From the NCBI GenBank assembly GCA_018894105.1, contig CM032128.1, forward strand, positions 25,649,001 to 25,713,000: a DNA stretch of 64,000 bases, given 5' to 3'. Positions 11,860 to 24,228 of this stretch are shown here, piece after piece (position 1 is the stretch's first letter; every line of letters starts with the position of its first letter). Both the position numbers and the translations under genes were made by a program. The notes beneath the pieces were generated by a model. The model saw only the letters and a program-made list of their open reading frames with translations, did no database searches and was not told the DNA's origin. The DNA is from Jacaranda mimosifolia (Eukaryota > Streptophyta > Magnoliopsida > Lamiales > Bignoniaceae).

Positions 11860-13370
11860 GGGTGAATTGCATTTTACCTCCCTGTGTTATTCATAAGTTG
11901 CAAAAAATCCCCCTAAGAAAAATAAATAGGCAATGAACCCTCTCATGATTTTAAAAAAATAGCAAATTACCCCCCTCCGTATTATAGTGTGATACACACG
12001 CCTAAAATGCGGCTGGTTTTGGATTTTTTTAGACTTAAATGTCTATTTTGCCCTTTTTTGCTAAGTACACATACATATATATAAAATTATATACATATAA
12101 AAAATTATATAAATAAATATATGCATATATATATATGTATATAAAATTATTTATAACATATCTATATACATATATAATATAATATATATTTCTAAATAAT
12201 GTTATATTTTTGAAATATATAACATACTTATATAAATTAAATACTATTTAATATTTATACAAAACTAAATAATTTTATATTTATAAAATATATAACATAT
12301 TTATATAAAACAAATACTATATAACATTTACAAAAAAATATATACATGCACATATATAATTATTCATAACATATTTATATATATTTAATACTATTTATTA
12401 TATATATAATTATATATAAATATATAAGTACATATATGTATATAAATTTTCCACCCCTACTGCCAACCCATGCCCATGCCCATGCCCACGCCTCCCCACC
12501 TATACCCCCAACCAATCCCCACACATCCCTCAACTCCTGCCACCTCTTTGAAAAAATGGCTGCTGCCATCCCCACTCCCCCCCCTTTACCCCCCAAACAG
12601 TTCCTACCACCCCTTTAACCCCTGCCCTAAAATATGGCTACCCCGCCCTAAAATATGGCTACCATGGCAGCTTGTTACCCCTCAAACAATCCCTACCACC
12701 CCCTTAACCCCCGCCTTAAAATATGGCTACCATGGCAGCCCGCTACCTCCGAAACAATCCCTACCACCCCTTTACCCCTGCCCTGAAACGTCGCTGCCAT
12801 GGCAGCCTGCGAGCTGGTCATACTTGGACAGATCTGGATTTGGCCAGGTCGGCCGGCAGCTTTCTTTTATTAAAAATTATATATATATACACTTTCTACA
12901 TATATATATTTTCGGCAGTCATGTATCATCGGTTCTTAAGGCTGGCCATGGCCGCCGGTTTCCAATAGTCAACGGTTGTGGGGGGGGGTCGGGGTGTGTG
13001 GAGTTTAGGATTTTAGTAAACATTAGATATATATTTTTAATATATAAATATGTATATATGTATTATATATATGCATATTATATAGTATAATATATTTATA
13101 AATAAATTTTTGGTGCACATACTTTGATTTTTCCCAATCCTATTTTCTGTTCTCTGGAATAATAGTTGACCAAGGTAAAACAAAATTTATTGGGTAGTAT
13201 TTAGACAAGGACAATATAGTCCTTACAATGGAAAAGTATAACCAAATGAATGAAAGGAGGCAGTGAGCTATTTTTTTAAAAGCATGAGGGAGTTCGTTGC
13301 CTATTTATTTTTTTTAGGGGGTTTTTTGCAACTTATGAATAACACAGGGGGATAAAATGCAATTCACCCC
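11860..13370. mobile_element. Nested non-autonomous MULE with GC-rich core
   Basis: The terminal inverted repeats are about 105 bp: left GGGTGAATTGCATTTTACCT, right reverse complement GGGGTGAATTGCATTTTATC. They are flanked by 9-bp TSDs AATGCAAAA (11851-11859) and AACGCAAAA (13371-13379) with one mismatch, the length expected for Mutator elements. The element interrupts the MULE transposase reading between MKEMSRQCK and the following SEFEIHD block. Between the ends are TA-rich arms (about 12060-12440 and 12860-13110) around a GC-rich core (about 12450-12990) with C-runs and CCATGG-centred palindromes. Open frames in the core (for example 12470-13090) show no domain. Related elements lie at 37888, about 47950 and about 62750. 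Confidence 0.9.
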
Positions 13371-14340
13371 AACGCAAAATAATGGTCAACAGTAAATCTG
13401 AGTTTGAAATTCATGATCAGAATGTGCATTTCATTATTGATCTAAAAGCATGAACTTGTGATTGTAAAGTTTGGAATATTTATGAAATATCAGTAAGCAT
13501 GCATCTTTGGTCATTGCTTATAGGGGGAGAATACAGAGCTTTAAACTATTCCTTGCTTCAACAAAGAGAATTTTATGAGATGTTATAGTCATTCCATACA
13601 CTATCTGATCCATCATTTTGGAGTGTTGTGGAGACTGATCCTCCAAGCATTCTCCTTCATTCATTGAAAAAAAATGCCTAGTAGACCAAGAAAAAAAAAA
13701 CAGAAGAAGAAAGATTAGAAAGTCATCAAATGTGACTTAGAGGACGATGCCTAATACTTTGAAATATAGCAAGTATCATGCAATTGGCCATAATAAGAGG
13801 ACATGTCAAAAGGCACCTATGAAGAAGAGGAGATTGATATAGAAAATTAGAGGAAGATGAAAAAGACTTGATTAGATTCTTTAAATTACAAATTTCATGT
13901 TTGTAATTTATTCACTAGAAATTATGCAATTACAGGCTCTTTATTTTGTTTTGTATTTTGTATTTTAGGATGTCTCACTAGCTTAAATGTTCAATGTAAG
14001 GAAGAAGAGAAAGACGGGAGATGGGTCAATTTATTCAATTCCATGTTCACAAGCTTTAGCTGCTAGAAATACTAAAGCTTTAGCTTCTGCTCCTGCTGCT
14101 ACTTTTGAAGAAAGACATGGGGGATTGCTTGCTGATGATTTTGTTTTTGATGATGGATTTTATGCAATAGTTGATGGGCGTGTGGAGTCAATTGTTGGTC
14201 GTGGAAGTGGAGTTAGAGGTTATGATAATACTGGAGGTTGTGATGGAGGTGCTATAGATGCTGGGGTTACTAGTGGTGGTGCTGATAAAGGAGGGGCTAC
14301 TGAAGGTCGAATATTGTTCTTGTTTATCTATTCAAACTAG
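13371..14340 (+). pseudogene. MULE transposase, 3' portion
   Basis: This continues the transposase beyond the nested element. Remnants of the SWIM-type zinc finger (TCDCKVWN with a preceding stop) are followed by MPSRPRKKQKKK and then a NKRTCQK block, the end of a CCHC zinc knuckle of the C-x2-C-x4-H-x4-C type whose first part is frameshifted. The frame 13987-14340 gives a Gly/Asp-rich tail (SGGADKGGATEG) as often found at MULE C-termini. The SWIM finger and knuckle help bind element ends. The order matches the family, but stops make the copy inactive. Confidence 0.7.
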
Positions 14341-14701
14341 CTAATATTTTTGTTAATTCCATGTGAAGAATCAACTCACTATTTTTTGTGCAGTTTAAAA
14401 ATAATTAATTTAGTTGCTGCTACATACCTTAAGTATTTTGAAAAACTGAATGTTGTACCTATTTGATGTAAGTGTAAATGCATGTTTAGTATAACTTTGG
14501 TTTGGTTTGAATTTGGTGCATTACTTTCTGCATTTAGAATGTTTAAGTTGCTCCTTAGGGGATGTGCTTCTAGATTCTTAAGATATTGAAGGTTTTATAT
14601 GTCATATAGATAAATTTACAGGGGCATAAATGAAATGTTTAAATTACCAAAAGAGGTTGAATGTAATCTTTTGAACTAAAAAAATATGCAGCAAAAATAA
14701 A
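14341..14701. other. 3' flank of MULE transposase
   Basis: This is non-coding AT-rich sequence between the transposase C-terminus and the gypsy insertion. I see nothing else recognisable. Confidence 0.5.
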
Positions 14702-14706
14702 TAATG

Positions 14707-17334
14707 TATAGCACCCCCTCTCGGGACAGCACCCAGGCTGAGGCGCCACCAATTCAATCTTAAAGATGATTCAAATAATATCTAGAAACTTGTAATTTAA
14801 CCATCTCAAAGGAGAACAAGTCATCTTAATTTAACCATCTCAAAGAACATTTCAGAGAGCAAAATATATACATATCAAGTGACTTAAGTTCCATACATAC
14901 ATCCCATAACATTCTTTAGGTAATTGTGTAGATCAGGTGTTGACTATATACACAACCATGGCACCTAATCTATTACAAGATAACATCCAAACCCAAGACA
15001 TGAACTTTAGCTTCTCACTTAGTCTTGTCTGGAAAACAAATAACAACAAGAGAGGGTAAGTCCTAAGGACTTAGTGAGGGAAAACAAAATAATAAGATTT
15101 AAAAGGAAAGTTAACGAGGTACAACTATTGATGAACAACTTAATAACAAGAAGAAGAAAATGATAGACAACAATCAAAGATAGTTCGGTAATAGTAAGAG
15201 TTCCAACATAAATCAACATTGTACCGGGTACACATGATATCAATTTAACAGACTGTATAGATACTAGTACCGAACGTCGGTACAGTAGGAATAATACTTT
15301 CTTATCGCTCAATTGCTTGAGCACTCAGCTTGGTGGGTAATTAACTTCTCTTCTGGCATGATCGACAGCATGCCAAATCCCAACACTCACAGTTAGCTAC
15401 CTGTAAGTTAGGATTTTTGGTGGGTTCTATTCGGAAAGACCTGTGTCCATTGGTCCTTTCCGCCCAGCCGTCTTTCGGACCTAGTTCCCGGGACCATACC
15501 CCTCGTGGCGTCCCTCTGGGTGAAAAATGCCCATGGCATCCCGTGGGTTGAAAGATATAATACCAACAGATAAATTTTTTACCTTTAGACAATAACAAGA
15601 ATAGACGAGATATAATCTGAACATCAATATACTGGCCAGCAAAGCCGTTCTGGAATAATAATCCAAGCATTCCGCTGGAAAGGGCACTCAGCCAATACAA
15701 TCGATAATCAAGTATGCTGTCAAGACCAAATAATCGATATATAGAACGAACTTAAATGTACTGACAAGATTTCTTGAACAAGTAATACGGGGGTTAGCCA
15801 ACAAGGCTGAGGGGTACAAGGAAAAAAATCAAATAGTATGATAAAAGCTCTAGATGCCAGAATAGACAAAAATAAGAATTTATAACAAACGATAGCCCTC
15901 ATAGGGGCGTTCGAATAAGATAACAAATAACAGATTAGATTTCAAACAATCAGAATACGGTACAGAAATAGAAAAACCCACAAAAGGGCTTATCATGAAT
16001 AATAGATGATGAGAAAAAGGTGCCGAATTGGCAGACCCTCATCTCTTGTAGTTTCAGCAAAAACAAATCTCAGCTCGCAATCTACTGATCGCCAGGACCC
16101 ACTTCTTCTTCACCTAATCAGAGGAATAATCCCATAGTCAAAATTCCTCTTCAACACTAAGCCTTCTAGAATTGCATCAAGCATTCTAACATTATTAATT
16201 TATCAGTCAACACAATGATATAGGTTCACTAGGTGCTATCTACACAATCATCCCAATATCAACTATTCTTGAATTTGTCACGATAGTCTATTACCCAAAT
16301 TGTGTTACCAATCATCCCAACATTCTCATACTTGGCATAAATACATGGCATAAAATGGAAAGGTACAAGGTATACATATATATATATATCAAGGTACAAC
16401 TCAATTAAAGTTTAATTCTTAACCCTCTATTACCCAAATTGCTTATCTAGGCCTCGAAATCACAAACCAAGAACACCATTGCAATCACCGGAACGAGGAG
16501 ATCAAGCTGCTTCTCCACCGCCGCTGCACTACCGTCGCCGGAGTATACCCCCTTGCCACCAAAATGTTCATCTCACTGCGAGCTTTTCGAATCTCAGCTC
16601 AGTTCCCTGTTTCTCCGCTGGGAAATGCTTCAAACACCGCCCCAAAACTCAACGACCACCTTGCTCCGCCATGATGTTTCCATCGTTCTTCGCCTTTGCC
16701 GCCGAGTAGATCGATCATGCAACACCTCCACAGTGACCACCGAGCTGAGGGCTTCAATTTTTACTACCCAAAAACTCTTTCGACGCCGCCTCACCGCTGG
16801 TCCCTCTCCTTTTCGGCGCCCCATTTCTGCTTCAAAACTGTGAAGCAGCCCGGTGTTGGGTTTGTGTGTGTGGGAGTGTTTTAGGGTGGCTGTGTGGAAA
16901 AGAAAGAGATGTGGTGGTGAGGTTGATGGTGTTGGTGACCGAAGATGGTGAGGCTGAAAGAGAGAGAGATGGTGCGGTGAAGAGAAGTAAGAAGGAAGAA
17001 GATGATGAATAGAGAAGAAATGAGAAAAATGAAGGAAACCATTATGTTTTGTAAAATCCATTTTTTTTAAAATTGCAATTGAGTCCTTGATCTAATTAAG
17101 TTAAATCAATTAAGTCCTTAAGTAATTAAAATAGCATATAGGTCCTAGTTGACTAGAAAAATACCATTCAAGCCCCTATGCTTTTCTAATTTATTCAATT
17201 AAGTCTTCAAAAATTACAAATTAGCCCCAAGAAATTTAAATAAAATAACCATATGAAAGAACAATTAAATTTCATCAAATATGGAAAATAATAAAATTTT
17301 AAATTCTACAACCATATAATTTCAGGATGTTACA
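14707..17334 (-). repeat. Gypsy LTR a (3' LTR on the minus strand)
   Basis: This is a 2.63-kb copy of the LTR at 19387-22189. In minus-strand sense it starts TGTAACATCC and ends GGTGCTATA, whereas LTR b ends GGTGCTACA. The terminal CA has become TA, a G-to-A change on the plus strand typical of methylcytosine decay. It lacks about 200 bp present in LTR b (about 20930-21160). It contains a GC-richer block (16480-16900) with chance open frames and a conserved GGTAAGTCCTAAGGACTTAG motif near 15055. Confidence 0.9.
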
Positions 17335-17403
17335 TAATGTTTTCAATTATTTGATCTTAATTAATTAAGTCTTTTAAAAAAATTATGATTAGTTAATTAA
17401 AAA
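17335..17403 (+). repeat. Internal copy of genomic flank (69 bp)
   Basis: It is identical to 22190-22258 over all 69 bases and begins with the TSD taatg in both places. At 22190 it is the genomic flank outside the element, while here it lies between LTR a and the truncated protease reading. This placement cannot arise by simple retrotransposition. Confidence 0.85.
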
Positions 17404-19000
17404 TCTTCCTGGCTTCTAGCATAGATATAATTGGTATTGGGGAAGTATTATTTGTGGAATGACGTGTAGGTACCGAGTTCTTATCCCCAAGGGTGAGGCA
17501 CTTGGTGTAACAATTTATCTGTGCCTGATGTTTGCATAGCCAATCCATTCTAAGGATCAAATCATATCCTTATATAGGCATTTGTATAAGATCGGCCAGA
17601 TGTCCTCTATCCCCAATCATAATTGGGCAATCCTGATACATGATATCTATCATTAACCCAATTCCTAAAGGTGTCTGAACTTCTATCTGGTAAGTCATGA
17701 TTTCATGTTGCATACTTAATTTTTAAGACATAGTTGCAGATATGAAAGAATGCGAAGCACCAGGATCATACAAAATATTTCCACAAATTCCAAGAATAGA
17801 AATTGTACCTTCAACTACTTTAGAAGGGTCGGGTGCTTCTTCTCTAGTCAGAGTGTATGCACGTTTTCGCTAGTTTCTGCAACTTGTTTCCCTTTTTCTG
17901 CAGAGGCTGGCTTTCCTCAATTTGGGCAGTCCTTGAACAGATGTTGATCACTATCACGACTACACATCTACCCTGCTTTCTCTAGCAACCTGATTCTTCA
18001 TGGTCTGGTCTTCCATAATATCCACACATCCTTGACGTTGGATCCGTAGCCCAACTGGTTTGATAATCCCTTTGATTGGTGCCCCAATATGTAACTTTGG
18101 CTGCTTTTTTCCTGGGTTGTTCTGCCCACCAGGTGGTAACCTCCCATTTCGCCCTTTATCTTTAATCTTTTTAATCTCCCGCAGATCTGATTCTACTTGT
18201 AGTGCCTTACTCATTACACGAATGTAGCTCGAAAGATCACATGAAAGTAGTCCCCGTCTCAATTCTGGTCGTAGCCCTTCTATAAACTTGCGAACCTATC
18301 GCCCCTCATCTACAAGTACGTGAGGTGCATATCGAATCGGTCGGCTAAAGGTAGCTTCATACTGGCTGACTGATGACGCTCATTGTATTAATTCCATGAA
18401 TTCTCTTCCCTGGCATACTTGGTCACTTCCGGTACATATTTTTCCATAAACTCTCGGGTGAAGTTTTCCCAAGTCTGATGAGTTCTTTCCGCATTCCATC
18501 TATGATCAATCATTTGCCACCAATCATGTGCAGGATATTCTAATAGAAATGTAGGATATAAGATCTTCTGATCGTCTGGATATCGTAGGGTTCCAAATAT
18601 CTTTTCCAAGCTTTTAACCATGGTCTTGGCTTCCTGTCATCAGGCTCCCTTAAGAATTTTTGGGGGTTGCAACTGGAGGAACCGTTCTAAAGCTCGATCT
18701 TTTGCAGGCTCTTCAACATTCCCTGCCTGACTACCTTGTCCTTGCTGCTGGCAGAACTGCATGAATTGCTGCCAAATCTGAAACATGGGCTCTATTGGTT
18801 GGACCGCAGCTGGTTGATTAACATGAGGGATCTGTGGAACTTTTTCTTTTATCTGAGTTCATGGTTCAGCTGGTGCTATTTGCCTAGGAATACGTTGTGC
18901 ATTGGCCCGTGGACCGGGCGGTCTCCCTCTCCCATGCCTACCTACTCTAGGTGGGTCAAGTATATGAGAACCTTTACATTGCCTTTTCTAATCACCCTTT
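17404..19000 (-). pseudogene. Gypsy gag and protease relic
   Basis: The minus strand reads a Gly/Arg/Pro-rich start (RVGRHGRGRPPG), then the retrotransposon gag domain with LRYPDDQKILYPTFLLEYPA, DWW and TWENFTREFMEKYVPE. Next come remnants of two zinc knuckles (YYGRPDHEESGC, and HLFKDCP in another frame). The aspartic protease follows with LYDPGASHSFISATM, where the usual D-S-G is D-P-G, and later GYDLILRMDWL, where the usual Gly before MDWL is Arg. Gag would form the particle and protease would cut the polyprotein. The reading ends in MLEARKI, about where protease normally runs on to reverse transcriptase, and abuts the flank copy at 17403. Several stops and frame changes are present. Confidence 0.85.
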
Positions 19001-19362
19001 TCTTCCTTAACTTGCTATTGTCAAAATTACACAACGACATCCACGGTTAACAACAAAATTGCAATCTTTTATATATAATTATAAAATTGTGATAAATTAA
19101 CAAAGTTTATTACAATAAAAGTTAAATCATTAAAAGTCTACATAAGAACTTTCACCACTAATCTTATCCACAAACCATCCTTAACCACAGAAAGATTCTC
19201 AATCATACATAAAATAAATTAGTGTTCTCCTCTCAATCTAAAGTCCAATATTTATTTTCTACAAGTGGAACTACAAACTAGTCGACGGTCCTAGATGTAA
19301 TCCCCTACTTCCAACAGACTCGCCATGTATCTTCTTAATACCCATTTACCTAGGTCATCGCC

Positions 19363-19382
19363 AAACCTAGGCTCTGATACCA
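19363..19382 (-). promoter_or_regulatory. Primer-binding site (initiator tRNA-Met)
   Basis: Read on the minus strand, TGGTATCAGAGC begins four bases inside the LTR end. This is the standard plant retrotransposon priming site complementary to the 3' end of initiator tRNA-Met. It fixes the element's orientation and identifies LTR b as the 5' LTR. Confidence 0.9.
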
Positions 19383-19386
19383 CCTT

Positions 19387-22189
19387 TGTAGCACCCCATC
19401 TCAGGACAGCACCCAAGCTGAGGAGCGCCACCAATTCAATCTTAAAGACGATTCAAATAATATCTAGAAACCTGTAATTTAACCATCTCAAAGGAGAACA
19501 AGTCATCCTAGCCCGAAAGAACATTTCATAGAGCAAAATATACATACATATCAAGTAACTTAAGTTCCATACATACATCCCATAACATTCTTCAGGTAAT
19601 TGTTTAGATCAGGCGTTGACTATATACACAACTATGGTACCTAATCTATTACAAGATAACATCTAAACCTAAGGCATGAACTTTAGCTTCTCACTAAGTT
19701 CTATCTGGAAAACAAATAACAACAAGAGAGGGTAAGTCCTAAGGACTTAGTGAGGGAAAAGAAAATAATAAGATTTAAAAGGAAAGTTAACAAGCTAAAA
19801 CTACTGATGAACAACTTAAAAACAACAAGAAGGAAAATGATAGACAACAATCAAAGACAATTCGGTAACAGTAAGAGTTCCAACATAAATCAACACTATA
19901 CCAGGTACACATGAGATCAATTTAACAGACTGTATAGATACTAGTACCGGACGTCGGTATAGTGGGAATAATACTTCCTTATCGCTCCATTGGTCAAGCA
20001 CTCAGCTCGGCGGGTAATTAACTTGTCTTCTGGCATGGTCGACAACATGCCAAATCCCAACACTCATAGTTAGCTACCTGTAAGTCAGGATACCTGTGTC
20101 CGTCGGTCCGTTCCGCCTGGCCGTCTTTCGAACCTAGCTCCCGGGCCCATACCCCCTGTTGCGTCCAATGGGATGAAAGATATAATACCAACAAATAAAT
20201 TTTTTACCTTTAGACAATAACATGAATAGACGAGATACAATCTGAACATCAATATACTAGCTAGGAAGGCCGTTCTGGAATAATAATCCAAGCATTCCGC
20301 TGGAAAGGGCACTCAACCAATACAACCGATAATCAAGTATGTCGTCAAGGCCAAATAACCAATGTATAGAACGAACTTAAATGTACTGACAAGATTTCTT
20401 GAACAACCGACATGATAGAAAATGAACAAGTAATACGGGGTCGGCCAACAAGGCTGAGGGGTACAAGGAACAAAATCGAATAATATGATCAAAGCTCTGG
20501 ATGCCAGAACAGACAAAAATCAAAATTTATAACAAATGATAGCCCTTACGGGGGCGTTCATATTAGATAACAGATAATAGATCAGATTTCAAACAATCAG
20601 AATACGATATAGAAACAGAAAACCCACATAGGGGCTTATCACGAATAACAGAAAATGAGAAAAAGGTGTCGAATTGGCAGACCCTCATCTCTTGTAGTTT
20701 CAGCAAAAACAAATCTCAGCTCGCAATCTACTGATCGCCAAGATCCACTTCTTCTTCACTTAATCAGAGGAATAATCCTATAGTCAAAATTCCTATTCAA
20801 CACTAAGCATTCTAGAATTGCATCAAGCATTCTAACATTATTAATTTATCAGTCAACACAATGATATAGGTTCACTAGGTGCTATCTACATAATCATCCC
20901 AATATCAACTATTCCTGAATTAGTCACGATAGTCTGTATCTGTTCCAAAATAGCATGATCTCAATTTAAATTACAAGGTCATAATAACATCATCTTAATC
21001 CATACAAAATAGTCCAATTCATGCGTAATTAGTCCTAATCAAATGCCACCTAGTCTCACATTACATAGTCCTTAGTCAGTATTTATTATTTCCCAATTTT
21101 GGAATTTAGCATGACATGTCCGGGTCCACAAATTTAATAGTTCTCCTTGCATGGGAATTATACACACACATATATATACCAATCATCTCAACATTCTCAT
21201 TCTTGGCAGAAATACATGGCTTAAAATGGAAAGGTACAACATATACATATATATATCAAGGTACAACTCAATTAAAGTTCAATTCTTAACCCTATATTAC
21301 CCAAATTGCTTATCTAGGCCTCGAAATTACAAACCAAGAACACCACTGTGATCGTTGGAACGAGGAGATCAAACTACCTCTCTGCCGCCGTTGCATCGCC
21401 GCCGGAGTATACCCCCTTGCCACCAAAATGTTCCTCTCACCGCGAGCTTTCTAAATCTCAGCTCAGTTCCCCGTTTCTCTGCCAGGAAATGCTTCAAACA
21501 CCTCCCCAAAACTCAACAACCACTTTGCTCCGCCGTGATGTTTCCATCGTTCTCCGCCTTTGCCGCCGCATAGATCAATCATGCAGTGCCTCTGCAGTGA
21601 CCACCGAGCTGAGGGCTTCAATTTTACTGCCCAAAAACTCCTTTGAAGCTGCCTCGCCGCTGGTCCCACTCCTCCGCTGCGCCCCGTTTCTGCTTTAAAA
21701 CTGTGAAGCAGCTCGGTGCTGGGTTTGTGTGTGTGGGAGTGTTTTGGGGTGGCTGGGAGGAAGAGAGGTGGTGGTGAGGTTGATGGTGTTGGTTACTGGA
21801 AATGGTGAGGGTGAGAGAGAGAGAGATGGCGCGGAGAAGAGAAGTAAAAAGGAAGAAGATGATGAATAGTGAACAAATGAGAAAAATGAAGGAAACCATT
21901 CTGTTTTGTAAAATCCATTTTTTAAAAAAAGCAATTGAGTCCTTGATCTAATTAAGTTAAATCAATTAAGTCCTTAAGTAATTAAAATAGCATAGAGGTC
22001 CTAGTTGACTAGAAAAATACCATTCAAGCCCCTATGCTTTTCTAATTTATTCAATTAAGTCTTTGAAAATTACAAATTAGCCCCAAGAAATTTAAATAAC
22101 ATAACCATATGAAAGAATAATTAAATTTCATAAAATATGGAAAATAATGAAATTTTAAATTCTATAACCATAAATTTCGGGAGGTTACA
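19387..22189 (-). repeat. Gypsy LTR b (5' LTR on the minus strand)
   Basis: This is a 2.80-kb LTR with intact TG (minus sense TGTAACCTCC) and CA (GGTGCTACA) ends. It is followed outward by TSD taatg at 22190-22194 and inward by the PBS. A similar but diverged LTR family member is the solo LTR at 32234-35295, which shares the TGTAGCACCCC plus-strand start and the AGAGGGTAAGTCC-AAGGACTTAG motif. Confidence 0.9.
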
Positions 22190-22539
22190 TAATGTTTTCA
22201 ATTATTTGATCTTAATTAATTAAGTCTTTTAAAAAAATTATGATTAGTTAATTAAAAACAATTAATTAATTTTGTTAATTACTTTAATTAATTACTAATT
22301 TATATTTCAACGGAAAGATTAAGCATTATCTGAGTTTATTACTTTAATCCCTCTAGTATGCTTATTATGTTACAATTATAGCCACACACGTATGTTGCAT
22401 GCCAAAATAGCACAAGGGCATTTTGGTCTCAAAAAAGTCAACAGTTTGGAAAATCAACTAAAAGGTAAAATTGAAATTTTTGAAAAAATCAACGATGACT
22501 CAATAAATTCCATTAGTCTAACTAACGGCAGAATTTTAT

Positions 22540-22645
22540 TATTAGACGACAACAAACCTTAGGGATGTGATTGTAATTTCGTAAACTACAAGAAAAATTT
22601 CTTTAAATACACCAAATGCCAGGAATAGTTTTTATAACTATCCTT
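22540..22645 (-). repeat. Right terminal inverted repeat of decayed MULE
   Basis: Inverse of 8693-8800. In inverted sense it reads AAGGATAGTTATAAAAACTA, then CATTTGGTGTA, TTGTAGTTTACGAAATTAC and CATCCCTAAGG. Confidence 0.6.
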
Positions 22646-23229
22646 GATATAATTACACTCCCAATCGTAACCTCTAAATGTTCATGAAATTTTATTCGAA
22701 GAGTTGGTATTGAAGTTGTACAACCCTTCTACCGCCAAACCCGCAAAGAAGGAAATACTAAATTGACAACATCCTAAGTATAAAAGTCAAATTGAGAATT
22801 TATCCTATAAAAAAAAAGGGATAATTTAAAAATTCAAATAATATTAGTTAAAGAATGCCTAAATCTTGAGCCCTTGACATCAGAAATAGTTATTTTCTTC
22901 CGTGATCTTTGTCGGCTCCCACTTACCTAATTGAACAAGGCAAGGCCAGGCCAGGCCACGCCGCGCCGCACCACACACTTATTCTCTGAAACATGTGACC
23001 TAAAACTTTTCCCGAAACGAATACTATTCATATTATGATTATGATAAGATTCGAAAGGTTGAACCATTAAGCAAAAGTATACTTAATTGTATATTTCTTG
23101 CAGTCTGGTACAAGGAATTCCGTTCATATTCAGATTCAACAAATCCCAGTTTTCTCAAAATCTAATTAACCCCATTTTGGTTAATTAAACTCAATCAAAC
23201 ATAAAATAACAGTTAGATAGAGTTAAAAT

Positions 23230-23410
23230 GTTTAATTGTCAAGAGTATTTTGGATTCTTCATTCTGCTTCGTATTTTATTTTCTATTATAATTTGATGCA
23301 TATATGTCAAGTGTATTTAATTTTCAATTAATTATCTTTATAATATAATATTAAATACATCAACATATTTTCATAAAAAATGAAATACAAAATAAAATAG
23401 AGAATTTAAA
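23230..23410. mobile_element. MITE-like repeat, copy 2 of 3
   Basis: It starts with CTGCTTCGTATTTTATTTTC and has a middle ATATATGTCAAGTGTATTTA. It closes with ATGAAATACAAAATAAAATAG, the inverse of its start. It matches the segments at 7545-7725 and, less well, 27040-27180. No firm TSD was found. Confidence 0.4.
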
Positions 23411-24228
23411 CTACCCTTAATAAAATTTCTTCAAAATCAAAATTAACACTTTAAATTTTTTATTCTATTTTGTATTTTATCTCTTATTCCAATTATAGTG
23501 GACGGACCAGAGGTAATAAAACAGTTGTAATTCTTGTCAAAATATCCTAACAAGTGAACTCATTGGGGAAGCCATGACGGAGAACTATCAGTTCACGCGA
23601 CTTGATCTTGGTTACTCCGTTTCTCAGATTCAATTACTAGGCACCATCGAATTCAACGTAACTTAAGAGGTTAAATAGAATAAAATAACAAACTGAATAT
23701 AAGTATCCATATATAATTATTATTTTATTAAATTTTAAAAAAATAAATTTATATCTCAAGAAATACTATGTGTTTAAAATCTTTAGTTGTAATCTTCAAC
23801 TCTCACATTTCTCTTTTGATTTTTACAATTTTTAGGTTTCTTTATTTTTCATTTTTAATATTTTTAAAAATAAATAAATTAATAAAAAGATGAATTGGTG
23901 GTCAACCGATCAAATCACTACCAATTAAATTAATTATTAATTGATTTTCACCTATCATCAACATGAAGTCAATTAATGTTCGATTTTTAGATGTGTCACC
24001 CAAAACGAATTGTCACCGGTTCAATTGGTCTAGCTAATCAATCAGGCCTGATTTCCAAAATAGTAATTTGATTAACCAGTCAAAGAAATAAATTCTTTAG
24101 TAAGGGCATGTTTGTAATGTTTCATCAAGTGGGACAACAAGTTCAAAAATTAAAATTGATGAAAATTTAAAATTTATATGATCTACGTAGGTATGAAATT
24201 TGAAATTTTGTATTTGTATACTAGAGGG

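Larger units (their letters stand above)
14702..22258 (-). mobile_element. Rearranged Ty3/gypsy element lacking RT, RNase H, integrase
   Basis: The plus-strand order is TSD taatg (14702-14706), LTR a (14707-17334), a 69-bp flank copy (17335-17403), protease and gag on the minus strand (17404 to about 19000), PBS (19363-19382), LTR b (19387-22189), TSD taatg (22190-22194). The element reads on the minus strand, so LTR b is its 5' LTR. The internal region stops in the protease C-terminus, and no reverse transcriptase, RNase H, integrase or polypurine tract is present. It is inserted in the 3' part of the MULE. The internal flank copy is explained in the findings. Confidence 0.85.
8693..22645 (+). 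mobile_element. Decayed autonomous MULE with nested elements
   Basis: A Mutator-type transposase relic lies between two diverged terminal inverted repeats. The left end starts AAGGATAATTACAAAAATTA (8693) and the reverse complement of the right end starts AAGGATAGTTATAAAAACTA (22645). Similarity continues for about 100 bp through a TTTGGTGTA block. Removing the nested MULE (11860-13370) and the gypsy structure leaves about 5 kb, a sensible size for an autonomous MULE. The nine bases outside each end (gttaatatt and gatataatt) agree at six positions, so the TSD is only weakly supported. The pairing of these ends is an inference from sequence and size. Confidence 0.6.
22259..24228. other. MULE right end and flank, no gene
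   Basis: The first part (to 22645) is the right terminal region of the decayed MULE. Beyond it I see no gene. The short stretch 22936-22975 is GC-rich with repeated GGCCAG/GCCGC words. A MITE-like segment is listed at 23230-23410. Confidence 0.5.

Noticed and set aside
12470..13090. 206-codon open frame in the GC-rich MULE core
   Set aside because: It is Pro/Leu-rich because of C-runs, has no domain pattern, lies within a defined TIR element, and overlaps open frames on the other strand created by the same composition.
16479..17061. Several overlapping open frames (up to 143 codons) on both strands
   Set aside because: They lie wholly inside the gypsy LTR. The matching region of the other LTR (21348-21934) breaks them differently, so they are not conserved as proteins.
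18736..19050. 104-codon plus-strand open frame
   Set aside because: It is antisense to the gag start, which has recognisable gag context on the minus strand.
8684..22654. 9-bp TSD for the decayed MULE
   Set aside because: The flanks gttaatatt and gatataatt match at only six of nine positions, which is too weak to call.
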